Below are positions 1-5,705 of a DNA stretch of 8,800 nt, piece after piece; position 1 is the stretch's first letter; each line of letters opens with the position of its first letter. The stretch comes from Ruminococcaceae bacterium UBA3710 (GTDB taxonomy: Bacteria; Bacillota; Clostridia; Oscillospirales; Acutalibacteraceae), in contig DFHZ01000171.1 in assembly GCA_002371985.1 (NCBI GenBank), positions 1 through 8,800 on the forward strand, given 5' to 3'. Below the pieces are notes generated by a model, which was given only the letters and a program-made list of their open reading frames with translations, was not told the DNA's origin and made no database searches. A program made the position numbers and the translations under genes.

Positions 1-1
1 A

Positions 2-532
2 ACGGCACAAAGGACAGTAACAGGTTCAGGTGCATCAATTATAATGAATGCAGAGGATAAGCCGTATATAAATGCCGTAACTTTTGGGAAAGTTGTAGAT
101 TTGGGAATAAAGGATGCAAACAATATGGGGGCTGCGATGGCACCAAGTGCGGCTTATACTATCAAGACATATTTTGAAGACACAAATACAAAAGCAGAAG
201 ATTATGATATAATCTATACAGGCGACTTAGGTTATGTGGGTACAAATTTACTTTACGACCTGCTTTTAAAGGATGATATTGATATAAGGTGCCGACATAA
301 CGACTGCGGTTTGCTTATATATGACAGAAACCGCCAGGATGTTCATTCCGGCGGTTCGGGTTGCGGTTGCAGTGCAGCAGTATTAAACTCATATATTATG
401 CATAGATTTGAAGATAAAAAGTTTAAAAATATTCTTTTTATTTCAACGGGTGCATTGTTATCGCCAACAAGTGTTTTGCAAGGCGAATCAATACCGGGAA
501 TATCGCATTTAGTAAATATCAGATGCGATTAA
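2..532 (+). CDS. spoVAD: Stage V sporulation protein AD (SpoVAD), C-terminal part, 5' end outside window
   Basis: SpoVAD is a thiolase-like protein of the SpoVA complex in the inner forespore membrane. It binds dipicolinic acid and is needed to load Ca-DPA into the developing spore. The reading frame is open from base 2, giving 176 residues, about half of the roughly 335-residue family length. The ATG at 44 is internal, because TAQRTVTGSGA-like family sequence lies upstream of it. Recognisable family blocks are the DANNMGAAMAP segment, the TGDLGYVG loop, the NDCGLLIYDR block with QDVHSGGSGCGCSA, and the C-terminal TGALLSPTS and GESIPGI motifs. The stop TAA (530-532) overlaps the stop of the convergent mtaB gene, and no spoVAE follows on this strand. 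No terminator hairpin was seen after it. Identification is firm; only the N-terminus is missing. Confidence 0.95.
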   Translation, partial: TAQRTVTGSGASIIMNAEDKPYINAVTFGKVVDLGIKDANNMGAAMAPSAAYTIKTYFEDTNTKAEDYDIIYTGDLGYVGTNLLYDLLLKDDIDIRCRHNDCGLLIYDRNRQDVHSGGSGCGCSAAVLNSYIMHRFEDKKFKNILFISTGALLSPTSVLQGESIPGISHLVNIRCD

Positions 533-1812
533 ACAAGACTTGCAAGGCAATAATCGTTAAAGGCTTTTTCTATTCTGACATTTCGTATTTGTCCTACTAA
601 ATCTTCAGTAGTTTTAACTTTAACTCTTATATAATTATCTGTATATCCGGTTGCCGTATTTTTTTCGGGTGTTTCAAATAGTACAGGAAAAACTTTTCCT
701 ACTTGCGAAGAAATAAACTCTTTTTCATTCTTTTCGGAAATTTCAGCCATAAGTTTTGCTCTATGCTTTTTTTCTTCATTGCTAACTTGATTGTTAAGGG
801 CGGCGGCAACTGTTCCTGTTCGCCTTGAATACGGGAAAATATGCGCTCTTGCGAATTTAGTTTTCTCAACAAAGGCAAGACTTTTATTAAATTCTTCTTC
901 GGTTTCTCCTGCAAAGCCTACCATTATATCGGTGGTAATAGCAGGTGAATCGAAGATTTTTCTTATTCTTTTAACTAAATCGGTATAAAAGGCAGTATCA
1001 TATTTTCTGTTCATTCGTTTCAAAGTTTCGTCGCAACCGGACTGCAAAGATAAATGGAATTGCGGACAAAATTTAGGCTGAGATTTAAGCCTTAATAACA
1101 TTTCGTCGGTTATATGATCAGGTTCAAGTGAACTGAGCCTTACCCGTTTAATCTTATCAACTGACGATACTGCATCAACGGCATCACAAATATTAAAATC
1201 TTCATTTTTACCGAAAGCAGAAAGGTTTATTCCAACTAAAACGATTTCCAAAAAGCCCTTTGATGCAAGAGTTTCCGCCTCATTTTTTATGCTTTGAAGA
1301 CTTCTTGAACGAACTCTTCCTCTTGAATACGGGATAATGCAGTATGAACAAAATCTATCGCAACCGTCTTCTATTTTCATATAGGCTCTTGTTCGCTCAT
1401 TAAAATCTGTCGCTGATAAAGTGTTATACTTTTCTCCGTTCTTATGTTCGTCAAAAAGAAAAATTCTCTTGTTTGTAATCTTAAATTCATTTACTAAATC
1501 GACAATTCTTGAAAAATCTTTATTGCCGAGAACAATATCGGCTTCGCTTAAATTTTTTGATATTTCGGGAAAAGCCTGTACCATACAACCTGTAAGTACA
1601 ATGATTGCATTAGGATAATCTTTTCGGTATTTTCTTACAATCTGTCTTGTTTTTCTGTCGCTTTCGGCAGTAACAGAACAGGAATTTATAACAACAACAT
1701 CAAAATCTTCATTTTTATCGTCGGTATAGCCGTTTTTTATGAATAATTCTCGCATTATCTGCGTTTCATATTGATTTACCTTGCAACCTAAGGTATGGAA
1801 AGTTACATTCAT
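529..1812 (-). CDS. mtaB: tRNA (t6A37) methylthiotransferase MtaB (YqeV family)
   Basis: This radical-SAM methylthiotransferase converts t6A at position 37 of ANN-decoding tRNAs to ms2t6A, supporting decoding accuracy. The 427-residue protein starts MNVTFHTLGCKVNQ, the family's typical N-terminus. The frame stays open 19 codons further upstream, but ATG at 1812 is chosen because GAGAGG lies 6 bases before it and the longer form would begin inside the promoter. The N-terminal MTTase domain carries three auxiliary-cluster cysteines (C10, C45, C76). The radical-SAM core has C151-x3-C155-x2-C158 in EDGCDRFCSYC. The C-terminus, from about residue 365, is a TRAM-like RNA-binding domain. The gene is divergent from cysK and convergent with spoVAD. 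MiaB is the nearest alternative, but the TLGCKVNQYE start points to MtaB. Confidence 0.95.
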   Translation of the reverse strand: MNVTFHTLGCKVNQYETQIMRELFIKNGYTDDKNEDFDVVVINSCSVTAESDRKTRQIVRKYRKDYPNAIIVLTGCMVQAFPEISKNLSEADIVLGNKDFSRIVDLVNEFKITNKRIFLFDEHKNGEKYNTLSATDFNERTRAYMKIEDGCDRFCSYCIIPYSRGRVRSRSLQSIKNEAETLASKGFLEIVLVGINLSAFGKNEDFNICDAVDAVSSVDKIKRVRLSSLEPDHITDEMLLRLKSQPKFCPQFHLSLQSGCDETLKRMNRKYDTAFYTDLVKRIRKIFDSPAITTDIMVGFAGETEEEFNKSLAFVEKTKFARAHIFPYSRRTGTVAAALNNQVSNEEKKHRAKLMAEISEKNEKEFISSQVGKVFPVLFETPEKNTATGYTDNYIRVKVKTTEDLVGQIRNVRIEKAFNDYCLASLV

Positions 1813-1818
1813 ATTTAA

Positions 1819-1824
1819 CCTCTC
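1819..1824 (-). promoter_or_regulatory. Ribosome binding site that fixes the mtaB start
   Basis: On the minus strand GAGAGG is followed by 6 bases and then ATG at 1812. This supports the shorter MtaB start rather than the in-frame ATG at 1869, which overlaps the promoter -35 element. Confidence 0.75.
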
Positions 1825-1840
1825 GATTTTTAATGTTCTA

Positions 1841-1869
1841 ATTATATAGTAAAAGCGGAAAATTTTCAA
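1841..1869 (-). promoter_or_regulatory. Sigma-A promoter for mtaB
   Basis: Read on the minus strand: -35 TTGAAA (1869-1864), a 17-base spacer, then -10 TATAAT (1846-1841). The expected transcript start is near 1834, leaving a leader of about 22 bases. It is back to back with the cysK promoter, with only 6 bases between the two -35 boxes. Confidence 0.75.
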
Positions 1870-1875
1870 GATTTC

Positions 1876-1904
1876 TTGACATAGGAATATGTAAGTGGTA
1901 AAAT
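1876..1904 (+). promoter_or_regulatory. Sigma-A promoter for cysK
   Basis: -35 TTGACA (1876-1881), a 17-base spacer and -10 TAAAAT (1899-1904). The transcript should begin near 1911, leaving only about 20 bases of leader. That is too short for a T-box or S-box riboswitch. The in-frame GTG at 1895 lies inside this promoter and therefore cannot be the cysK start. Confidence 0.8.
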
Positions 1905-1930
1905 TTTTAAAAAAGTTTGTGGGTGTTGTT

Positions 1931-2860
1931 ATGGCAAAAATTTTTACATCGGTAGATCAGTTAATAGGGAAAACACCTTTAATTGAACTGAAAAATATTG
2001 AAAAAGAATTTTCTTTGAACTCTAAAATTATTGCTAAACTTGAATACTTAAATCCGGCAGGGTCTGTTAAGGACAGAGTTGCTTTAAATATGATAAAAGA
2101 GGGCGAGAAAACAGGCAAAATCAGTAAGGATACTGTGATTATTGAGCCGACTTCCGGAAATACGGGAATAGGTCTTGCGGCGATTTGTGCTTCAAGAGGA
2201 TACAGAATTATTATTGTTATGCCTGAAACTATGTCAAATGAGCGAAAACTCTTAATGAAGGCATACGGAGCAGAATTAGTCCTCACAAGCGGTGCTCTCG
2301 GCATGAAAGGTGCAATAGAAAAAGCAGAAGAATTATCAAAAGAAATTCCTAATTCTGTTATTGCCGGTCAGTTTGTAAATATGGCAAATCCGAAGGCTCA
2401 TATGCTTACAACAGGTCCTGAAATATTTGATGATACAGACGGACTTGTAGATTTCTTTGTTGCAGGTGTAGGCACAGGCGGTACTATCACGGGAACAGGT
2501 GAGTATTTAAAATCAAAAATTCCAAGTTGCAAGGTAATAGCAGTCGAACCGAAAACTTCTGCGGTGTTATCTGGTGAAAAGGCGGGACCTCACGGTCTTC
2601 AAGGTATCGGAGCAGGGTTTGTTCCTAAAATTCTTGATACAAATATTTATGACGAAATAATTAAAGTGTCTGATGATGAGGCATACGAAATGGGCAGACT
2701 TATGGGAAAAAAAGAGGGGATACTCGTAGGTATCTCCTCAGGAGCAGCACTTTTTGCCGCAATTCAAATTGCCAAAAGACCCGAAAACAATAATAAAAAT
2801 ATTGTAGTATTATTGCCTGATACGGGCGATAGATATTTGTCGACAAAAATGTTTGAATAA
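1931..2860 (+). CDS. cysK: Cysteine synthase A (O-acetylserine sulfhydrylase)
   Basis: This PLP-dependent cytoplasmic enzyme makes cysteine from O-acetylserine and sulfide, the last step of sulfur assimilation. The 309-residue protein has the usual family length. The PLP Schiff-base lysine is K47 in NPAGSVKDR. The substrate loop TSGNTG is at 74-79, the PLP-phosphate loop GTGGT at 181-185, the QGIGAGFVP segment near 224-232, and the GISSGAA block near 267-273 supplies the serine facing the pyridine nitrogen. ATG at 1931 is chosen over the upstream in-frame GTG (1895) because that GTG lies within the promoter and MAKIFTSVDQLIGKTPLIEL is a typical start. The ribosome binding site (GTGGGTG) is modest. 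It is a single-gene unit, divergent from mtaB and convergent with trmO with a 3-base gap. A cystathionine beta-synthase-like role is possible but less likely. Confidence 0.95.
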   Translation: MAKIFTSVDQLIGKTPLIELKNIEKEFSLNSKIIAKLEYLNPAGSVKDRVALNMIKEGEKTGKISKDTVIIEPTSGNTGIGLAAICASRGYRIIIVMPETMSNERKLLMKAYGAELVLTSGALGMKGAIEKAEELSKEIPNSVIAGQFVNMANPKAHMLTTGPEIFDDTDGLVDFFVAGVGTGGTITGTGEYLKSKIPSCKVIAVEPKTSAVLSGEKAGPHGLQGIGAGFVPKILDTNIYDEIIKVSDDEAYEMGRLMGKKEGILVGISSGAALFAAIQIAKRPENNNKNIVVLLPDTGDRYLSTKMFE

Positions 2861-2863
2861 AAC

Positions 2864-3538
2864 TTAAATCTTATTTACACTAATTATTTCAATATCGCTT
2901 TCTTTAACCTTAAAATGAATATCGTACGACGAAAAAGCCATATGATAAATTCTGTTATAATCATCTTGATACGAGGGTCTTGGGTCGTCGCACAAACAAT
3001 CGGTAACAGTTTCTCTCTTTTCTTCGGGTATAATTTTAAGCAAATCTTCACCGGCTGCAATAGTAAGCCGGTGATTTTTGTTTTCTTCGGCAAAACTCCC
3101 GTATGCATCGTTATGTATATCGGTATACGGAATATAAGGTTTTATATCATAAATCGGTGTCTTGTCTAATAAATCTACGCCGGACACATCTATTGTTAAA
3201 TCATCGTTGATTTTTTCTATTTTAACCGAAGACAAGCCTAAATTATTAGGTCTATACGGCGAACGACAGGCAAAAACACCAACTCGTTTGTTACCGCCAA
3301 GCCTTGGCGGTCGGGCAGTTGTAGATGTTTTTTCTGTGTGTGATATAGAAAAGTCAAATATAAGCCATATATGAGAAAAATCTTCAAGACCTCTTATTGA
3401 TTCAGAATTGTTGTAAGGTTTTAACAATTCTATTTTTCCGTATGCGGTTTTAATACGGCCGCTTTGCCTTGGTATACCGAATTTTTCTTTGAAATCAGTA
3501 TGAATTATTGCAACCGATTTAACTTTATGTTCTTTCAT
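2864..3538 (-). CDS. trmO: tRNA (t6A37) N6-methyltransferase TrmO (TsaA/UPF0066 family)
   Basis: TrmO uses S-adenosylmethionine to methylate N6 of t6A37, giving m6t6A, in E. coli on threonine tRNAs. The 224-residue protein has the family's N-terminal beta-barrel domain with GIPRQSG (21-27), GLEDFSHIWLIF (50-61) and the signature RPPRLGGNKRVGVFA-CRSPYRPN (76-98). LLDKTPIYDIKPYIPYTD follows at 113-130. The C-terminal domain carries DPRPSY near 175-180. Start ATG at 3538 is chosen over ATG at 3550 because GGAG lies 6 bases before 3538, while the upstream ATG has no ribosome binding site. It has its own promoter, whose -35 overlaps the sigK stop, and it lies downstream of sigK in the same direction, so sporulation read-through from sigK is possible. 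Confidence 0.93.
   Translation of the reverse strand: MKEHKVKSVAIIHTDFKEKFGIPRQSGRIKTAYGKIELLKPYNNSESIRGLEDFSHIWLIFDFSISHTEKTSTTARPPRLGGNKRVGVFACRSPYRPNNLGLSSVKIEKINDDLTIDVSGVDLLDKTPIYDIKPYIPYTDIHNDAYGSFAEENKNHRLTIAAGEDLLKIIPEEKRETVTDCLCDDPRPSYQDDYNRIYHMAFSSYDIHFKVKESDIEIISVNKI
3048..3084 (+). terminator. Intrinsic terminator on the + strand inside trmO, probably ending cysK transcripts
   Basis: A perfect 9-bp G/C-rich stem (TCACCGGCT at 3048-3056 pairs with AGCCGGTGA at 3066-3074) with a 9-base loop is followed directly by TTTTTGTTTT. This is the full pattern of a rho-independent terminator on the + strand. It lies about 190 bases beyond the cysK stop, antisense to trmO coding sequence. On the minus strand the stem is not followed by a T-run, so it should not stop trmO transcription. 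Confidence 0.7.
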
Positions 3539-3544
3539 TTTAAA

Positions 3545-3548
3545 CTCC
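3545..3548 (-). promoter_or_regulatory. Ribosome binding site that fixes the trmO start
   Basis: On the minus strand GGAG is followed by TTTAAA and the ATG at 3538. The site lies within codons 1-2 of the longer possible reading, which argues against the ATG at 3550. Confidence 0.65.
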
Positions 3549-3565
3549 ATAAGTTTTATAGATTA

Positions 3566-3594
3566 AATATACTATAAAAATATTTATATGTCAA
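3566..3594 (-). promoter_or_regulatory. Sigma-A promoter for trmO, overlapping the sigK stop
   Basis: Minus strand: -35 TTGACA (3594-3589), a 17-base spacer and -10 TATATT (3571-3566). The TGA inside the -35 hexamer is the sigK stop codon. This gives trmO a vegetative promoter independent of the sporulation-controlled gene upstream. Confidence 0.65.
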
Positions 3595-4271
3595 AAATGT
3601 TTTTTGAGTTTTTTTAGCGATGCAGTTTCTATCCTTGATACATAACTTCTCGATATACCAAGTTTTTTTGCAATTTCTCTTTGGGTTAATTCTGTTTCGC
3701 CGTTAATACCGTATCTCATATTGATTATTTGTTGCTCTCTTCTATCAAGAACTTTCGGATATATTTCTTTTAAATGCTCGATTTTAGATTTTAATTCAAT
3801 TTCCTCGGCAATATCACTATCGTCGGCTATAATATCAATAAGTGTAAGTGTATTTCCGTCTTTGTCGGTGTCGATAGTGTCGTTGATATATGTGTCTTGA
3901 TTTGTTTTTTTAGATGCACGAAAGTACATTAAAATTTCATTTTCTATACATTTTGAAATGTAAGTTACAAGTTTTATGTTTTTTTCCGGTTTAAAAGATG
4001 TAACTCCTTTGATTAGTCCTATGGTGCCTATTGAAATCAAATCGTCCTGGTCGTATCCTGCTGTATAATACTTCTTTACTATGTGAGCCACTAATCTTAA
4101 ATTATGTTCAATAAGTTTATCTTTGGCACTTTTATCACCTTCCAAAAATCGGGCAATTAACCGTTCTTCTTCTTTTTTAGATAAAGGCGGGGGAAAAGCA
4201 CCGGCACTTCCTACATGCAATGCAAAATAAAATACACTGATAAACAGTTTAAAAATCGGTTCTAAAATCAT
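3591..4271 (-). CDS. sigK: Late mother-cell sporulation sigma factor, pro-sigma-K
   Basis: Sigma-K directs late mother-cell transcription (coat, cortex, mother-cell lysis). In Bacillus it is made as an inactive membrane-bound precursor cleaved by SpoIVFB. This 226-residue protein has a hydrophobic N-terminal pro-sequence (about residues 1-22), then AFPPPLS, aligning with AFPQPLS of B. subtilis SigK. Region 2 has LIEHNLRLVAHIVKKY (53-68), DLISIGTIGLIKG (77-89) and CIENEILMYFRASKK (108-122). Region 4 carries the helix-turn-helix TQREIAKKLGISRSYVSRIE (196-215). The frame is continuous, so no skin-type element splits it. The start has a strong site (GGGAGG, 4284-4279). Sigma-E is the main alternative, but the AFPxPLS junction, pro-sequence and short tail fit sigma-K. 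It is divergent from the ABC ATPase gene, and spoIIID lies 1.4 kb away. Confidence 0.93.
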   Translation of the reverse strand: MILEPIFKLFISVFYFALHVGSAGAFPPPLSKKEEERLIARFLEGDKSAKDKLIEHNLRLVAHIVKKYYTAGYDQDDLISIGTIGLIKGVTSFKPEKNIKLVTYISKCIENEILMYFRASKKTNQDTYINDTIDTDKDGNTLTLIDIIADDSDIAEEIELKSKIEHLKEIYPKVLDRREQQIINMRYGINGETELTQREIAKKLGISRSYVSRIETASLKKLKKHF

Positions 4272-4292
4272 ACAAAATCCTCCCTTTTTAAA

Positions 4293-4321
4293 AATATATG
4301 CCTTATAACAAATAAAATTGA
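4293..4321 (-). promoter_or_regulatory. Candidate sigma-E promoter for sigK
   Basis: Minus strand: TCAATTT (4321-4315), a 14-base spacer, then CATATATT (4300-4293). The sigma-E pattern is roughly KMATATT-N14-CATACAAT. The CATA core and spacing fit, but two bases in each box differ, so this is suggestive only. The transcript would start near 4286, just before the ribosome binding site at 4279-4284. Confidence 0.4.
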
Positions 4322-4346
4322 CATCAGGACAACATAGTGATAAAAT
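4318..4346 (+). promoter_or_regulatory. Sigma-A promoter for the ABC ATPase gene
   Basis: -35 TTGACA (4318-4323), a 17-base spacer and -10 TAAAAT (4341-4346), with the same hexamers and spacing as the cysK promoter. The leader is about 24 bases, with AGGA (4366-4369) 7 bases before the ATG at 4377. It overlaps the candidate sigK -35 on the other strand. Confidence 0.75.
4327..4333 (+). promoter_or_regulatory. Possible SpoIIID-binding box between sigK and the ABC gene
   Basis: GGACAAC matches six of seven bases of the reported SpoIIID core GGACAAG. It lies 5 bases upstream of the candidate sigK -35 (about -41 to -47 from the predicted start) and inside the spacer of the divergent ABC promoter. 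Known SpoIIID activation of sigK in B. subtilis makes the position plausible. A seven-base match alone is weak. Confidence 0.35.
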
Positions 4347-4376
4347 AAGACTATATTTGTACGATAGGATTTTGAT

Positions 4377-5645
4377 ATGAACGAAGTAATGGTTAAAGTT
4401 GAAAATGTTTCAAAGCAATATAAGTTGGGTCAAATAGGTGGTACTACCTTAAAAGAAGAAATTCAGCGTTTTAATGCTCGGATTTTAAATAAGGAAGACC
4501 CGACCAAAAAGATTGGAGCCAAAGATTACAAAATCGGGGATATTTTCGATGCTCTTCATAATGTTTCTTTTAAAATAAATAAAGGCGAGAGGGTAGGTAT
4601 AATTGGTCATAACGGTGCCGGTAAATCTACTTTGCTAAAACTTATCTCAAGGGTAACTGCACCAACGAGCGGTTTTATAGGGCTTAACGGCAGAGTGGCT
4701 TCAATGCTTGAAGTCGGAACGGGATTTCACGGTGAACTTACAGGTCGTGAAAACATCTATATGAACGGTGCAATACTCGGTATGAACAGAGCGGAAATTG
4801 ACACCAAGATAGAAGATATTATTGACTTTTCCGAATGTAGACAGTTTATTGATACGCCGGTTAAAAGATATTCGTCAGGTATGTATGTTAAACTTGCATT
4901 TGCCGTTGCTGCTCATCTTGACTCCGAAATTATGATTATGGACGAGGTTTTAGCGGTCGGAGATATGGCATTTCAGAAAAAGTGCCTTGATAAAATGAAT
5001 GATGTTTCGAGGAATGACGGAAGAACAATTCTATATGTCAGCCATAATATGAACACAATCAAACAACTTTGTGACAGATGTATTGTTCTCGACCACGGTA
5101 CTGTTGTTTTTGACGGCGATGTAAACGAAGCAATCAACATATATTTATCGGTAAAAAGGTCCTCTGATGCCATTATTGATTTAAGTTCTATTGACCGTAA
5201 ACGAAAGTTTATGTATGGGCAACTGAAAATGCTAAGCCTTGAACTTGACAACAAGAGTGGCTTTTATGATTATAATTCGGTTTTTTCAGGAAATCTGACA
5301 GTCTGTCCGAATAAAGATTTTAAAGATGTTGTATTGATGTTTATAATTTCTTCTAACGGTCAAAGTGTTATGACTTCGGAAGTTAAAATGAATTTTGAAT
5401 TTAAAAAAGACAATAAAAAAACAATTCCTTTTTCTTTAAATCTGAATAATCTTGCTCCTGCAACATATTCGTTAAGGATTTTCTTGTGCCTGAGAGATGG
5501 ATACGGTAGTGAAAGATACATTGATAGACTTATTGATTTTTATACATTTGACATAATTGAACCTGATAATTTCCGTGAAAACAGAAAATGGAGAAATATG
5601 TTTAACGGATATATTGTAGGCGATGAAATTAAAGTAGAATTATAA
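4377..5645 (+). CDS. ABC transporter ATP-binding protein, Wzt/TagH (polysaccharide or teichoic acid export) type
   Basis: This is a cytoplasmic ATPase subunit expected to power export of a lipid-linked glycopolymer through a two-gene ABC-2 exporter. In the 422-residue protein the nucleotide-binding domain spans about residues 1-245. It has Walker A GHNGAGKST (77-85), the glycopolymer-exporter block LEVGTGFHGELTGRENI (111-127), signature YSSGM (165-169), Walker B IMIMDE (185-190, catalytic E190), the D-loop AVGD and H-loop H223. The insertion before Walker A (residues 19-60) is typical of this subfamily. Residues of about 250-422 form an extra domain, probably the beta-sandwich substrate-recognition domain of Wzt-like proteins; this part is poorly conserved. 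No permease or glycosyltransferase gene is adjacent. The gene lies between divergent sigK and downstream spoIIID, which is unusual. Substrate unknown. Confidence 0.9.
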   Translation: MNEVMVKVENVSKQYKLGQIGGTTLKEEIQRFNARILNKEDPTKKIGAKDYKIGDIFDALHNVSFKINKGERVGIIGHNGAGKSTLLKLISRVTAPTSGFIGLNGRVASMLEVGTGFHGELTGRENIYMNGAILGMNRAEIDTKIEDIIDFSECRQFIDTPVKRYSSGMYVKLAFAVAAHLDSEIMIMDEVLAVGDMAFQKKCLDKMNDVSRNDGRTILYVSHNMNTIKQLCDRCIVLDHGTVVFDGDVNEAINIYLSVKRSSDAIIDLSSIDRKRKFMYGQLKMLSLELDNKSGFYDYNSVFSGNLTVCPNKDFKDVVLMFIISSNGQSVMTSEVKMNFEFKKDNKKTIPFSLNLNNLAPATYSLRIFLCLRDGYGSERYIDRLIDFYTFDIIEPDNFRENRKWRNMFNGYIVGDEIKVEL

Positions 5646-5651
5646 TCAAAT

Positions 5652-5680
5652 GTATATTTCATAAATCACTTTCATAAAAT
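5652..5680 (+). promoter_or_regulatory. Sigma-E-type promoter for spoIIID
   Basis: GTATATT (5652-5658), a 14-base spacer and CATAAAAT (5673-5680) match the sigma-E pattern KMATATT-N14-CATACAAT at 6 of 7 and 7 of 8 positions. spoIIID is a sigma-E-dependent gene in B. subtilis, so position and identity agree. The predicted start near 5687 gives a leader of about 19 bases. Confidence 0.7.
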
Positions 5681-5693
5681 GTATTAACATTTT

Positions 5694-5702
5694 AGGGGTG
5701 AT
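5694..5702 (+). promoter_or_regulatory. Strong ribosome binding site for spoIIID
   Basis: AGGGGTGAT, one base short of the full anti-Shine-Dalgarno complement AGGAGGTGAT, precedes the ATG at 5706 and indicates efficient translation from a short leader. Confidence 0.7.
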
Positions 5703-5705
5703 TTA

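Noticed and set aside
329..356. Inverted repeat AACCGCC/GGCGGTT inside spoVAD
   Set aside because: There is no T-run on either side suited to a terminator, and it falls in codons for the conserved RQDVHSGG segment, so coding constraint explains it.
1895..1930. In-frame GTG-initiated extension of CysK by 12 residues
   Set aside because: The GTG lies between the -35 and -10 of the cysK promoter, upstream of the expected transcript start.
1905..1930. Possible sulfur-responsive riboswitch or T-box ahead of cysK
   Set aside because: The predicted leader is only about 20 bases, too short for any known riboswitch, and no leader terminator is present.
1957..2304. 115-codon open frame on the minus strand within cysK
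   Set aside because: It is fully antisense to a well-conserved enzyme gene, has no family resemblance and no supporting ribosome binding site, so it is a shadow of the cysK frame.
2836..2847. Perfect 12-base palindrome TTTGTCGACAAA near the cysK end
   Set aside because: It lies in conserved cysK codons (YLSTK), has no loop for a hairpin and no second copy, so it is probably chance.
4200..4271. sigK pro-sequence read as a secretion signal peptide
   Set aside because: Its place ahead of AFPPPLS and sigma region 2 matches the known pro-sequence of sigma-K; no signal peptidase site is needed.
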